A stretch of DNA of 64,000 bases from positions 2,715,492-2,779,491 of the forward strand of contig CACRXP010000009.1 of assembly GCA_902702965.1 (NCBI GenBank), read 5' to 3'. A program made the position numbers and the translations under genes. A model generated the notes under the pieces. That model was given only the letters and a program-made list of their open reading frames with translations, was not told where the DNA came from and ran no database searches. Source of the DNA: Spirometra erinaceieuropaei (Eukaryota > Platyhelminthes > Cestoda > Diphyllobothriidea > Diphyllobothriidae). Below, piece by piece: positions 12,667-23,460 of the stretch. Within the stretch, counting starts at the first letter, position 1. Each line of letters starts with the position of its first letter.

Positions 12667-13403
12667 GCAGTGGAATACAGTGAACTTCACCGCCGGGTAA
12701 TTTGTAGAGACTTGGCTAGAGGGAAAGAGGTAAAAAACAGATTGTGTGCAGTCCCGCTCACTTTTTTCTATGTCAGGGTTGCCTCACGGCACGACTGGGC
12801 CAGGGATTCAGAGAGCCAAGCCTGGGAGGACAGAAGAGGAGAGAGAGCCCGCAGAATGTCCGTATTAAACCCCGCTGTCAAATTTGATTGGTAAACGCCA
12901 ATCAAAATTCCGTGAATATACCCAATCACAGTCGACAATGTGAGTTCGTGATAGGCTGCTAAGTCCAGTAAACGACTGAAAATAGGTTCTTGCAAGACGG
13001 GGGCTATGGAAATCTCCTGCTGTTTAGTTATACTATTCAAATTCGACTGTCGCGTACTTGTGGTTCTACAGAGCGTTGAAGAAGAACTTGCTTGGGAATT
13101 ACCGGGTATACACCAAGCCGTTCAGTTAACTCACGACAAAATTCATCGTACGGACGAAACCCTTTGATTGTTTATTTGGATGGTCAAGGTTTCAAGCCAA
13201 GTAATGTTTCAACATTGTCATACTTTGGTGAGGTGATTAGACAGGAGTTGTAGGAGGACAGCTGGTTTCTGGGAAAAAAAGGTTCAGACTGGTCAGAGCA
13301 TTCTCTAGAGGCTACAGAAGATAGGGGACTAACCCATGATCATCATTTGCTTGCTTTCTGCGTCCTCTGGAATTGATTAACTGCTTTCCGCGAATATCCG
13401 TGG
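12667..13403. other. No gene recognised
   Basis: Unassigned DNA between the actin 3' duplication and a SINE-like repeat. It has only short frames. Confidence 0.35.
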
Positions 13404-13639
13404 CTAGAAAAAGTACTGAACCACATGCTCCGTGCGGGGATGTTGCAAATTATGCAAGAAACCACAAAAACTTTCTGTGGTAAACTTCCTCGGTCTCAGA
13501 CCTTCACTTGAGGCCACGTAGGTGGCGGTGACGTTTAGCCGGCTTCGGTGGCCTGCTAGACCGCTGCGGCCAGGTATCCTGGAGTAAATCATAAAATTCC
13601 GAGCTAAGCCCCTCTGGCCACCGCAATGTGGACTAAAGC

Positions 13640-13847
13640 ACATGGAATGCAAGTTCAGAGAAGCACCAGCAAAGTCAGGGGAAACTGGGATGTCAACTTT
13701 CGGCCTATCAGTCGTCATCAGCCAACCATGCCCAATCCCAGGAGAACCTGGGCTTCGAACCGGGGATTTTTGGTCATTGAGTGCGGCACTCTGCCACTGA
13801 GCCAAAGAACCGCTGTCCTCTCCTGTGAAATTGTATTCACGGGACAT
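13640..13847 (-). repeat. tRNA-related SINE-like element with intact box A and box B
   Basis: On the minus strand a tRNA-like head carries TGGCTCAGTGG (box A) and, about 40 nt on, GGTTCGAAGCC (box B), the two internal RNA polymerase III promoter elements. It is followed by the family's body (GGCTGATGACGACTGATAGG). There is no closed acceptor stem, so it is not a tRNA gene. A second body fragment lies at about 13940-13980. The 147-codon frame over it is incidental. Confidence 0.65.
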
Positions 13848-14003
13848 GCCTCTCCCATCCTCAAAGACACCTGATTAGGGGCCAGTAATGACAGAAAAAA
13901 AGGAATACTGACAGAGATAGGGGCGAATAGGATGACCATTTCGTCAGTCAGCCATACCCAACCCCAGGCTTGGATAGTCTCCGTGCTTCTTTGCTGGTCG
14001 CTA

Positions 14004-15419
14004 TGCGAAGGCCTGCTACGACCCTATTTCGAGCCCCTAGACCCAGCGGGACGGGCATGTACCGCAACCTGACCGACGAAAGCCTCCACGATAGCGGGTA
14101 TTATCGATCGCAACCGGCCAGACAATGAACCCGTAGCTCAATGGTAAAACGTTCAATACACAAAGAATCCAGGTGTCAACCCCAGGTTATCCCAACCCGG
14201 TTTAGAGGCGACCGGCTGACGTCGACTCATAAGCCGCCAATAGGCATCGCTGTCTCCCTTGTCTCTGCCGACACTTCTGGATGTAAATCCGATCGATAAT
14301 AAGTGACTGCACAGGTGTCCAAGTCATCGGCCGATCGTACCTCCTAACTGTATGGGGTCGGATCTTATTTCGTAGCCGCACATGCGGCAGACAAGCCCCA
14401 GCCGCCTGCCATACGGGACCGGTGGTAATAGGGAGTTTAACACTAACCCCTAACCCCCCAACCCCTAACCCTAATCTCTGACACTAACCCCTACCCCTAA
14501 CTCCTAATAGGTGCGGCTACGAAATAGGATCTTGCCCTCTATGGTTGGAAATTCACAAGTTATAGGATGATGGTACTGAAGACAGTACATAATTGTAACG
14601 GACTATAGGGGTACCAAACTCCAACCAAGCCATCTACGCACCGTTCTAAGTATCTAAGCTGCGACTATCAGTCCTTTGCGTTTCCCAGGCTTGTACTGCG
14701 ATCTCGGCTGAAAAGAAGTCCACGAGCACGGTGGACACACCTTGCAAGTCAGAGATAACAGGATATCGATTATTCGCGCAGCCAAAACACAGGCCAAAAT
14801 AGGCATGGTGGTTGGAAGCCGAACGCTCCTAACCACTGAGCCAGGGGCTCGTTGACCTGTTAGTTGCGATTGGGTATGTACAATGGTGGAGGGGCGCTCA
14901 CCGATCGCGTTGTGCCTTGGAGATCTCTCTTACTCTCCCGAACCCTGTCGGCAGCAGCATTCCAGCGCGTAACGTTACCAACAAAGACAAGTGAGACTTG
15001 AGCGGTCATTAAGGTCTCATCAACCGTCATCAGTCACCAGGTTTTGTACCACCAGCGGCTTAATCCCGCGACCTGTTGGTTAGAAGTCCAACGTCCTGAC
15101 CACTAAGTCGCGCGTTCGTTGTCCTGTCGGTTGCGATCGAGTATACTAACGATGATAGAGAGGCGCTCACCGATCGCGTTACGGGGTATAGTCGTCTCGT
15201 TGTGCTCCGCCAGCAGCCGAACAGCAACCAATAATATAGGCAGAATCGCAACCACCAGGACAAGGAGCCCCTGGCTCAGCGGCAAGGGCGCTGCATAAAG
15301 ACCACTGACTAAGGCTGGGGCTGAAGTACGCGCTATGGCGGTCCGACGGACTGTGGATCTACTGACTGCGCCACGTCAGATTCGCTGCAAGATTACCCTA
15401 ATTGGCATTTTCCTATCAT
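14004..15419 (+). repeat. Tandem duplication, unit 1 (1.4 kb)
   Basis: It matches 15420-17720 almost end to end once an 855-bp insertion is removed from the second unit. Unit 1 holds a tRNA-like head (box A TAGCTCAATGG at about 14131), a family C element (14361-14531), two minus-strand tRNA-like heads (near 14815-14860 and 15065-15125) and one plus-strand head (about 15268). It carries no gene. Confidence 0.9.
14361..14531 (+). mobile_element. Family C telomere-like inverted-repeat element, copy C2 (short form)
   Basis: The left end GATCTTATTTCGTAGCCGCA and right end GGTGCGGCTACGAAATAGGA are inverted repeats with one mismatch over about 20 bp. The core has the conserved CATACGGGACCGGTGGTAAT block, then about 75 bp of degenerate CCCCTAA/CCCTAA repeats. 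This is the clearest terminal-inverted-repeat copy. Confidence 0.8.
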
Positions 15420-15784
15420 TGCGAAGGCCTCTAGGACCCTAGTTCGAGCCCCTAGGCCCAGCGGGACGGGCATATACCGCAACCTGACCGACGAAGCCTC
15501 CTCTTCCCACGATAGCGAGTATTATCGACCGCAACCGGCCAGACAACGGGCCCGTAGTTCAGTGGTAAAACACTGAGTTTAACATTCAATACACAAAGAA
15601 TCCGGGTGTCAACCTCAGGTTATCCCAACCCGGTTTAGAGGCGGCCGGCTGACGTCAGCTAATAAGCCACCAATAGGCATCGCTGTCTCCCTTGTCTCCG
15701 CCGACACTCCTAGATGTAAATTCGATCGACAAAAGGTGGTGTCCGAGTCATCGGCCGGTCGTACCTCTTAACTGTATGAGGTCG

Positions 15785-15966
15785 GAAGAGAGGTAGACAA
15801 GCTCCAGCCACATTTCATACGGGCCCGGTGGTAATAGGGGGTTAAAACTTACTCCTAACGCCTAACCGTAACCCCTAACTCCTAACCCTAACCCCTAATC
15901 CTTAACCTCCAACCCCTAATCCCTGACACGAACCCCTAACAGGTGCGGCTACGAACCAGGATCTTG
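15785..15966 (+). mobile_element. Family C telomere-like element, copy C3 (left end lost)
   Basis: The sister of C2 in unit 2. The right inverted repeat (GGTGCGGCTACGAACCAGGA) and the CCCTAA-type array are present. The left terminal repeat is missing and replaced by unrelated bases. Confidence 0.7.
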
Positions 15967-16023
15967 CCCTGTATGGTTGGAAATGCACAAGTTGTAGGAT
16001 GATGGTACTGAAAACAGTACATA

Positions 16024-16878
16024 CATGAAATCTCAACAGAAATTCCGAAATGAGTTTTCGCTTCGAAAAGATTAATTAAGCAGGCTTGCAAAACCAATGA
16101 TAGTGCAGTATAATTCTATAATAATTCAGTTACCCCAGGGCACCGGCTCTCGAACAAACTTCTTTTTGGCTGCATACAAGAACTATACTCCGTAAAAAAT
16201 TACTACTTAAGTAGCATGCATGTTTAAATTGATTTTCGATGCCCTTAAAGATTCAATTATATTTCATGGAAAACATGCACAAAACTATTCCTTCTTTTGC
16301 TCATTCAGTAGGAAATTACGTCTTCTTTTAATTTGACACTCGAAGGAAGAGTATTATTTGGTTTTATAAAAGTTTTCCAATTCCCGAATAATTTTGGACC
16401 CCACCTGCCGTTACATTTGCATTCAGAGTTCCCAAAACTACAAGCCGCATAATTTCCGCGTAGGGAAAACCATATATTTCTCCACAGTAATAAAGGGGGA
16501 CTATATAGGGTTCATAAAATTAAGCTGGGAATATGAGCCACATTGTTAAATTTATAAGTCGCACTGGTAAATGCAGAGACGTAACGTTTAATGAAGGGCC
16601 ATTTCACGGTATTAATAAATCTCACAATAAGAAACTTTTTTAAAAACCGAATTACGCCTTTCCTTTGAGTGTAAAATTAAAAGAAGACGTAATTTTCTAC
16701 TGAATGAGCAAAAGGTTAATATTATTATGCGCGTTTTCCATGAAATATAAAAGAATGTCTAAGAGCATTGAAAATTAATGAAAAATGCATGCTACTCAAG
16801 TAGCCATTTTTACGTTGTCTGGTCTTTGGATACAGCCAAAAAGAAGTTTGCTTGAAAGCCGGAGGTAGCCACCCACTG
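16024..16878. mobile_element. Family A foldback/TIR element, copy A1, with empty-site paralogue
   Basis: Two long inverted arms surround a spacer of roughly 250 bp. The arms share the ACTACTTAAGTAGCATGCAT-type subterminal motif and GCTCATTCAGTAGRAAAT blocks. TA at 16022-16023 and 16879-16880 flanks it. Unit 1 shows the uninterrupted site ACATAATTGTAACGG with one TA at about 14590-14591. The left tip (CAGTAGGTGGGCTAACT) is deleted and the right arm is internally shortened. It has no coding capacity and is read as a non-autonomous Tc1/mariner-type element. Confidence 0.85.
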
Positions 16879-17185
16879 TAATTGTAACGGACTATAGGGA
16901 TGCCAAACTCGAACCAAGCCATCTACGCACCGTTCTAAGTATCTAAGCTGCAACTATCAATCTTTTGCGTTTCCCAGGCTTGCACTGCGATCTCGGCTGA
17001 AAAGAAGTCCACGAGCACGGTGGACACACCTTGAGAGTCAGAGATAACAGGATATCGATTATTCGCGCAGCCAATGCACAGGAACAGAACTCTCCTAACC
17101 ACTGAGCCAGGGGCTCGTTGACCTGTTAGTTGCGATCGAGTATATACAATGATGGAGGGGCGCTCACGATCGCGTTGTGCCTTGT

Positions 17186-17187
<2 letters not shown>

Positions 17188-17220
<33 letters not shown>

Positions 17221-17235
17221 TCTCTCTCTCTCTCT
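17188..17235. repeat. (CT)n microsatellite
   Basis: An almost pure CT array inside the second duplication unit, expanded relative to unit 1. It accounts for the Arg/Glu and Leu/Ser frames there. Confidence 0.95.
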
Positions 17236-17961
17236 TACTCTCCCGATCCCTGTCGGCAGCAGCATTCCAGCGCGTAACGTTACCGACAAATACAAGGTAG
17301 ACTGGAGCGGTCATTCATGTCTCATCAACCATCATCAGTCAGCAGGTTTGGTACAACCAGCGGCTTAATCCTGCGACCTGTTGGTTAGGAGTTCAACGTC
17401 TGAACCACTCAGTCGTGCGTTCGTTGTCCTGTCGGTTGCGATCGAGTATACTAACGATGATAGAGAGCGCTCACCGATCGCGTTATGGGGTATAGTCGTC
17501 TCGTTGTGCCCCGCCAGCAGCCGAACAGCAACCAATAATATAAGCAAAATCGCAACCAACAGGGCGAGGAGTCCCTGGCTCAGTGGCAAGGGCGCTGCAT
17601 AAAGACCATTGACTGAGGCTGGGGCTGAAGTACGCGCTACGGCGGTCAGACGGACTGCGGATCTACTGACTGCGCCACGTCAGATTAGCTGCAAGATTAC
17701 TCTAATTGACATTTTCCTATCCATTCATTCCGAGCGCTCTTTTAATTTATTTATGCAATTTTTTATTTAAAAACTGGCTAACACTTCTGTACATCTGGAA
17801 ATGTGTTCGAACTAGTTGAAAGACACCTGAGGAAGCACCAATTACACATGGCGCACAAACCGACGACCACATTTCGTAACCAGCTTGTGCACCCTAAGGA
17901 TAGGGTTGGCTAGTTAGGTAAGAAGGACGTCGTTTATTAAACACCATGTGCCACCTGAAAC

Positions 17962-18249
17962 GCGGTTTACTGTGGTCAAACCGGAGAATCTGCCTCTACA
18001 CGCATACACGAACATCAGCTGGCGGTAAAAAGGCGAGACTCCTTATTCCAGGTTGCCATGCATACGCTGGAAACTGGGTACAAATTTGCATGGAGTAAGA
18101 CTCACATTATAAGTGTCTGCTCATTCAAGAAGGGCCGAGAGTTTCTAGAGGTCATTCATTCTGATAACTCATACATCAATCGACATATAGGATTAGACGC
18201 TGTGTGCAACAACCTTAGGGAAAAGTGGGAAAGGCGTTGGCCAATCTGA
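17962..18249 (+). pseudogene. PLE GIY-YIG endonuclease fragment (second PLE lineage)
   Basis: One open frame reads VYCGQTGESASTRIHEHQLA, then HTLETGYKFAW and YINRHIGLDAVC, the order of a PLE-type GIY-YIG domain. The Tyr of the first motif element and the Arg and His-Glu-His residues downstream are visible; the first Gly-Ile-Tyr is changed or out of frame. About 95 residues remain, cut upstream by TGA at 17956. It differs from the SNYVGETG-type copies at 23, 43 and 45 kb, so it belongs to another PLE family. Confidence 0.65.
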
Positions 18250-18589
18250 ACATTCTGCCAGTCTACAGTAATGACTGACTAGCATACTTGCTTATGACTG
18301 GGGACGACTTGGGGAACCAAAGTCGAAAATGTACAAATAAATTGTGTTATATTTCTCACAGAACTTACTTCTTTCGAACAATTTGTTTATATATTATCTC
18401 GATATAATAACCTACACATTTACCCTTATTTCGTTATCATATTCAAACATCGTGAGAGTGGATTGAAAACCTTTCTGACCGGACGACTAACAATCCGTTA
18501 TAGGAAATATGCCTAAAAACAAATCAGTTACCGGCATAGAGGACCAGATAAAGAAGGACATTATAGATGAATTTCTAACCAATAGAACG

Positions 18590-18725
18590 CGTGCTCGAGT
18601 CCCCGGGCAACAAAACCTCCGTTTGGGGATGGCTGGTTGACGACGTCTAATAAGCCAGAAATAGTCATTTAGGTATCACCTTGTCTTTGTTGATAATGTT
18701 ATTACGCCTATATTACTAGTCACTG
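18590..18725 (+). repeat. SINE-like repeat, 3' part
   Basis: GCTCGAGTCCCCGG (box B-like) is followed by GGCTGGTTGACGACG, AATAAGCCAGAAATAG and ACGCCTATATTA, matching the family body and tail at 31.46-31.56 kb. The box A half is missing. Confidence 0.6.
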
Positions 18726-19690
18726 ACGGGTTCTAAATTTGACCCCAGGGTACAATGTGACGACTATGTCCTGTAACGCGATTGGTGGACGTCCCTCTAT
18801 TAGGCCATAAGAGCTCAGTCGGCAGAACCTTCAAAGCAAATTCGACAACGTTAGCGTTTCAAATCTGCCACAGGCGGACCGACTTCTAGCTGAGCGAGTT
18901 TGGTTCTTCGAAAGTCTGTGATCGATACTTAACAGTGTTCACCAGTCGAGTCAGTAACCCCGAGCAATCTCTTCGCATCACGCAGTTGGAACTGATGAAG
19001 TTCATCGATTGAGGTGACCAAGGAGAGAAAATTTCAACAAAAAGAGAATGTGCATTACGAAGCCAACGGAAACTGGACTTACCAGCAGCTGGTTTTAAGG
19101 GCGACTAAAGTTATGTGCTCTCTAAACATCTCGCCCTGCCTTTTACAGTGGGTGTGGTCGAAAGGAACTGTGAAGGCTTTAATTACGTCCTTTCCACTCA
19201 CCTACCCGGCCATCATGCCTCGAAGATGGAGGAGGAGCTGGAGGGGGAAGAGGAGGATGAAGACATGCTTCGCGGTGGAACATGCTTCTCCGCAAGACAA
19301 ACCGCGCCCAGGTGTGTTTTCGTTCTAAAACTGAGAAAAAGAGATGGGCGGCGGAGGGGGGGGGGAGAGGAAGAGAACTCAGCTCTCGAGTTGACCGTCT
19401 CACCTCTGTCGGACCTCGAGAAATCGATTGTTCTTACGAGACACCGCCCCACAGCTTGACAATGCCAGTAACGATCTTAAAGGTTCGGGGTAAAATGGCA
19501 AATCGAGGGCTTAAATGGTTTAAAATTTTGTCCGTAGATCACCGTGCGCAAAAGCTCTAAGTAGTCAAAGGACAAGTCCAGGTGACATGAAGATTCGGCG
19601 GTAAACTGTCATTGAATATGGGGACAAAAATTGCAGTTTCAACTTGCGTAAGAGGAAGGCGATGTACTAATTACTGACTGATCTCGGATG
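18726..19690. other. No gene recognised
   Basis: Unassigned. A GC-rich, purine-biased stretch (about 19200-19390) gives overlapping Glu- or Ser-rich frames on both strands that look compositional rather than coding. Confidence 0.35.
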
Positions 19691-20005
19691 CGGAAGACGA
19701 ATTTGCAGAAGATACTCTTTCCTCGAATATAGAAGACGTAAATTGCTACCAATTGAGTAAATATTTTGTGCCTGTTCTCCATAAAACATCGAAAATCAAC
19801 GAGTAAAATGCATGCTACTTAAGTATTCATTTTTACAGAGTATGGTTTTTGCATGCAGCCTGCAAGAAGTTCGTTCTAAAGTCGGCGTCCTGCGGTAATT
19901 GAATTATTATAGAATTATGCTGCATGATGATTAGTTTTACAATCCTACTTGATTAATCTTTTTCGGAACGAAAACGCATTTCGGAATTTCGGTTAGCAAT
20001 TCATG
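19691..20005. mobile_element. Family A element, right half only (A2a)
   Basis: A single arm with ATGCATGCTACTTAAGTA, then AAAACGCATTTCGGAATTTC and CATGAGTTAGCACACCTAC at the tip. There is no left arm. Confidence 0.7.
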
Positions 20006-20255
20006 AGTTAGCACACCTACAGTTTAAGTTCATCGAAAATTAATGAGAAAGACTCACGCAATTTAAGTAGTCATTTTTGCGGCGTGTAATTCTTGCAAAT
20101 AACCAGAAAGGAGCCCGTTTAGAAGCCGGCATCCTGATGTGACTGAAATATTTTAGGATCTTGATACGTGATCATCAGTACTACAACCCTGCTTAAATAA
20201 AATTTCTGTAACGAAAACACGTATCAGAATTTCGGTCAACATTTATGAGACAGCA
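20006..20255. mobile_element. Family A element, second right-half fragment (A2b)
   Basis: A more diverged right arm directly after A2a (ATTTAAGTAGTCATTTTTGC, then AATTTCGGTCAACATTTATG). The two right halves in the same orientation suggest a nested or duplicated arm. Confidence 0.55.
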
Positions 20256-20700
20256 CATTCACAGTGACAGTTCGACCGTCGATTTCGACGATGTCCACCG
20301 TGAGCTACAAAACAAGGTTCACCAGGCACGGTGACTTTCGCGTGAATCAGTTTAAAGTGATAGTAGACTTGCGCAACATCTGCCGCACTCTCTCTCTCTC
20401 TCTCTCCACCACTCCCTACCTGAACCCGGTGTCAAGACAGAGTCAAGGAGACCGGAGGCGTGGGAGGGCGCCAGTGACTGGCACGACCGGACCCGCACCT
20501 AGGCGTGCCACCACACCCTCTGGTCCACACGGCAAATGACCGGGATTTTTCGTCAACAACAACAGCACCCCAACCGGGGTTAGAAGTACGAGGATGATGA
20601 CCGGAGAGTCATGCCCATACCCAGCGGGAGCGTAAGCGCATCTACCGGCAGAGAACCAGGTGTCAGGGAACTGCCAGCGCATGCCAGGCTGCAAGGGCCA
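20256..20700 (-). repeat. Family G repeat, minus orientation
   Basis: It shares GACAGTTCGACCGTCG, ACGGTGACTTTCGCG, CCCGGTGTCAAGACAGAGTC and the CACCTAGGCGTGCCACCAC block with 34.8-35.1 kb and, inverted, with 30.4-30.8 kb. It abuts the LINE that begins about 20.7 kb. Confidence 0.6.
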
Positions 20701-22019
20701 TGGTTTGCTGCTACTGGCATAGCACACGCTTTTGCTGCAAACTGATGGAAAGGCTAGTTAAAAAATCTATTACATCACTCGATACTTTCCGCTGTCACAT
20801 CGCCTCAGTTCAACATGGCTTCTGCGAAAAGAGGTCCTGCCTCACAAATCTGCTTTCGTCACTCGAACATTGGTCAAAGGCCATGGATAAAGGACATCCA
20901 GTTGATGTCATTAACTTTGACTTCAGCAAGGCGTTCGATTGCGTCCCACATAAGCGCCTCATTCAAAAGTTATCGGAAGTAGGGATAAGAGGAAATCTTC
21001 TGAACTGGATTCAAGATTTCCTAAACGGACGGCAACAAAAAGTCACTGCGGGCGGCTACTGCTCAGAATGGGCACCTGTTACGAGTGGAGTCCCACAGGG
21101 GTCAGTTCTTGTGCCGCTCCTATTCATTATCTATGTAAATGACCTGGTACGGGAAGTGAAATCAGACATAGCGCTCTTTGCAGACGACCTTAAACTTTGG
21201 AGAGCGATAAAAGATGAAGATGACGTCAGGATGCTACAAGAGGACGTAACGAATTTGCACGCATGGAGCGAGAAATGGTGCATAAAATTCAACGTCAAAA
21301 AATGTGCAGTAATGCACGTAGTATCAGCTAGGCGAAGAACAAATGCACCCCCACGACAGTATCTCCTGGACAATCAACCACTTAAAACCGTGGATGTGCA
21401 AAAAGATCTCGGTGTATTCATTAAAGACGATCTAAACGTCACCACGCAGTGTTCTAAAGTCGCTGCGCGGACAATGTCCGTTATGAGCGCGATACGCAGA
21501 ACGTTTATTCACTTGAATAAAGATGTCTTTGGCAAAGTATACGGGACATTTGTGCGGCCGCACCTGGAATATGCGGTACAGGCTTGGCGGCCGTGGCTTC
21601 GGAAGGATATAGATATCCTTGAAGGTGTACAACGGCGTGCTACAAAGGCTGTTCATGGCCTCAAAAACTTCACGTACGAGCAGCGCCTGACGGCCTCGAA
21701 CCTCTATCCCCTCCACTACAGGCAGGACAGAGGTGACCTCATAGCAACGTTCCACTTGGTAAAAGGACTTAATCTGGATGTCGACTGGGAAACGTTTTTT
21801 GAAATGGCACCCAAGTCCAATCTCAGACGACATGGTTACCAGCTTAAAAAGGAACTGTGCCACACAAATCAACGTTCCTCCTTTTTCTTACAGAGGGTCA
21901 TTCGCCAATGGAACTCTTTGCCGGAGTTTGTTGTTCATTCTCCTGCCGTGAACGTGTTCAAGAGACAACTGGATACTCACCTGCTGAAAGGCAACCCAAA
22001 CTGCCAAAGCTTGATCTAA
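20700..22019 (+). CDS. CR1-like non-LTR retrotransposon reverse transcriptase, 5'-truncated
   Basis: An open 439-codon frame. RT blocks in order are SVQHGFCEKRSCLTNLL (about residues 36-52), block A with NFDFSKAFDCVPH, block B with SGVPQGSVLVPLLF, block C LFADDLKL (catalytic Asp-Asp) and a KDLGVFIKDDLN stretch. The CR1/Jockey-type C-terminal part follows (VRPHLEYAVQAW, LEGVQRRATKAVHGL, QWNSLPEFVV). It copies element RNA into DNA at the target site. The upstream endonuclease and ORF1 are absent; family G abuts the RT start, so the first about 15 residues may not be original. No stop occurs in 1.3 kb, suggesting recent insertion. GLGPL-type residues in block B read LVPLL here, a possible impairment. 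Confidence 0.9.
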   Translation: MVCCYWHSTRFCCKLMERLVKKSITSLDTFRCHIASVQHGFCEKRSCLTNLLSSLEHWSKAMDKGHPVDVINFDFSKAFDCVPHKRLIQKLSEVGIRGNLLNWIQDFLNGRQQKVTAGGYCSEWAPVTSGVPQGSVLVPLLFIIYVNDLVREVKSDIALFADDLKLWRAIKDEDDVRMLQEDVTNLHAWSEKWCIKFNVKKCAVMHVVSARRRTNAPPRQYLLDNQPLKTVDVQKDLGVFIKDDLNVTTQCSKVAARTMSVMSAIRRTFIHLNKDVFGKVYGTFVRPHLEYAVQAWRPWLRKDIDILEGVQRRATKAVHGLKNFTYEQRLTASNLYPLHYRQDRGDLIATFHLVKGLNLDVDWETFFEMAPKSNLRRHGYQLKKELCHTNQRSSFFLQRVIRQWNSLPEFVVHSPAVNVFKRQLDTHLLKGNPNCQSLI

Positions 22020-22330
22020 CGGATTATTGAAATGACTATAAATATACTACTAACATGATTTCAACAGATCCTATTTTTGCGTCGAACTTAGCCCATATCG
22101 AAATTTTCACAGTCCGAATGTGGTGAACAAAGTTTTTCGCAATTATTTTGCGAATATAATACCCCTTTCACCTTTATGTTACATTATTAGATTTATGAAT
22201 TCTCCCTACTAAAACTGCAAGCAAAAGTTTTGCAATTTAACTATTTTACTTCATACCTGTACCCTCTAAACGCAGTTTTCATGGCTTCTGTTGTTTACTC
22301 CAAATATACTGACTGATACTGACTGAACAC
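22020..22330 (+). mobile_element. LINE 3' UTR and ACTGA-type tail
   Basis: AT-rich DNA after the RT stop, ending in ATACTGACTGATACTGACTG (22305-22326). The microsatellite-like terminus replaces a poly(A) tail, as in CR1-type elements. Confidence 0.75.
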
Positions 22331-22844
22331 ATCTACTGTATAAGTGATTTGAGACATGCAGTAGATTTGAAAGGACGTTTGGCGGCATTCGACAGTTGCC
22401 GAATAGGCAGTGATTCAATAGCATGTTAGCATGGCAAAATTAAAAAGACTATTTGGCGAGCAGGTGTCTGATTTCGACGAATCGTTATCACACTGGTAAC
22501 GGACTTAATTAGAATCTATGGATAATAAGAGAAATAGAGTAATGCTCATCTAATACCAATGACAGCCGGGGAGTATGAAGGGATAATTGGAGGCAGTCCG
22601 TTTCGATGTAGTCAAGTCACTGTCATTATAATGAATGGGGACGAGGCTTGTGAAAAGCCATGCTAGATGTGGGGGGTGGATGGCATAAAAAACTGCATGT
22701 AGTTAACAGGTTAGGTGACCTTTGGTTATGGTAGATACGGGGCCTGTACGAAGTACTCCTGTACGAACATGACCAGCTTTCCTAGCCTGACTGCGGTCGA
22801 TCCTGACGTTATTAGTCCGCACCCGAGTCCTTAACTGACGAAAT
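22331..22844. other. No gene recognised
   Basis: Unassigned DNA between the LINE tail and PLE fragment P3. Confidence 0.35.
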
Positions 22845-23375
22845 GTAAAAGTTGTTGTTGGTTCTTGGCGTGATAATTACTCGGCCATCTGGCTCAATGT
22901 CACCGGAATTGTCGATCTTCCGAACCCTCCCCGCGTGACTCATTCTAATGCTCAGGCAAAGTATTTACACATTATAAAGAGCTGTGGGGTCATCGCACTT
23001 GTTGATCGACTGGAACCCCGAAAAGCCTGACCCAGGCAGCTCGCGGCCCACACGATCATCACCCCTTGGGAGAATATCGGCCTCTTCAAACTTGAAAGTG
23101 TGGGGGGGGGTACCGAAAGCCGCGACTTGAGAGTTGGCGTCATTTCTCCCAAGTGCTGCTGCTGCTGCTGCATGTTCTGCCATTCGCGTCCAGAGTAATT
23201 TCCCAGTTTCTTCGACGTAGTTGCTTTCTCCATAGCTACACCAGATCCGGCGCGGAGAGGGCGAGGGGACTGACAATTTCAGTAACAACAGACTAAATTG
23301 CCGAGTCATTATCACGTCAATAATCCAGAACAATGATTGCGTTAGGCAAATAACGACATAAGTGCGGACTAACAA
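22845..23375 (-). pseudogene. PLE GIY-YIG endonuclease fragment, copy P3
   Basis: The minus strand reads RRIWCSYGESNYVEETGKLL, TRMAEHAAAA, NSQVAAFGTPPHTFKFEEAD, ILPRGDDRVGREL and INKCDD, then a tail with EPDGRVIITP. This is the same family as the copies at 43.2-43.8 and 45.3-45.6 kb. An expanded CTG run (about 23155-23170) inserts extra residues after EHAAA. The Gly of YVGETG is Glu here. Only the C-terminal domain is present. Confidence 0.75.
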
Positions 23376-23460
23376 GCGACAATCACATCAATGACGACAC
23401 CTAGCGATGAATGGTGTAGCCGCCAATAGCGTGCGACATGTGGTCGCGTGGTGACTGCTT

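Larger units (their letters stand above)
15420..17720 (+). repeat. Tandem duplication, unit 2, interrupted by element A1
   Basis: A copy of unit 1 carrying an 855-bp family A insertion at 16024-16878. Outside it the match runs from the GCGAAGGCCT start to GACATTTTCCTAT near 17720. It contains the corresponding tRNA-like heads (for example box A TAGTTCAGTGG at about 15557 and TGGCTCAGTGG at about 17577), element C3, and an expanded CT microsatellite (17188-17235) not seen in unit 1. Confidence 0.9.

Noticed and set aside
13735..13815. tRNA gene on the minus strand
   Set aside because: Box A and box B are good, but there is no acceptor stem or proper anticodon arm, and the sequence continues into a SINE body found elsewhere.
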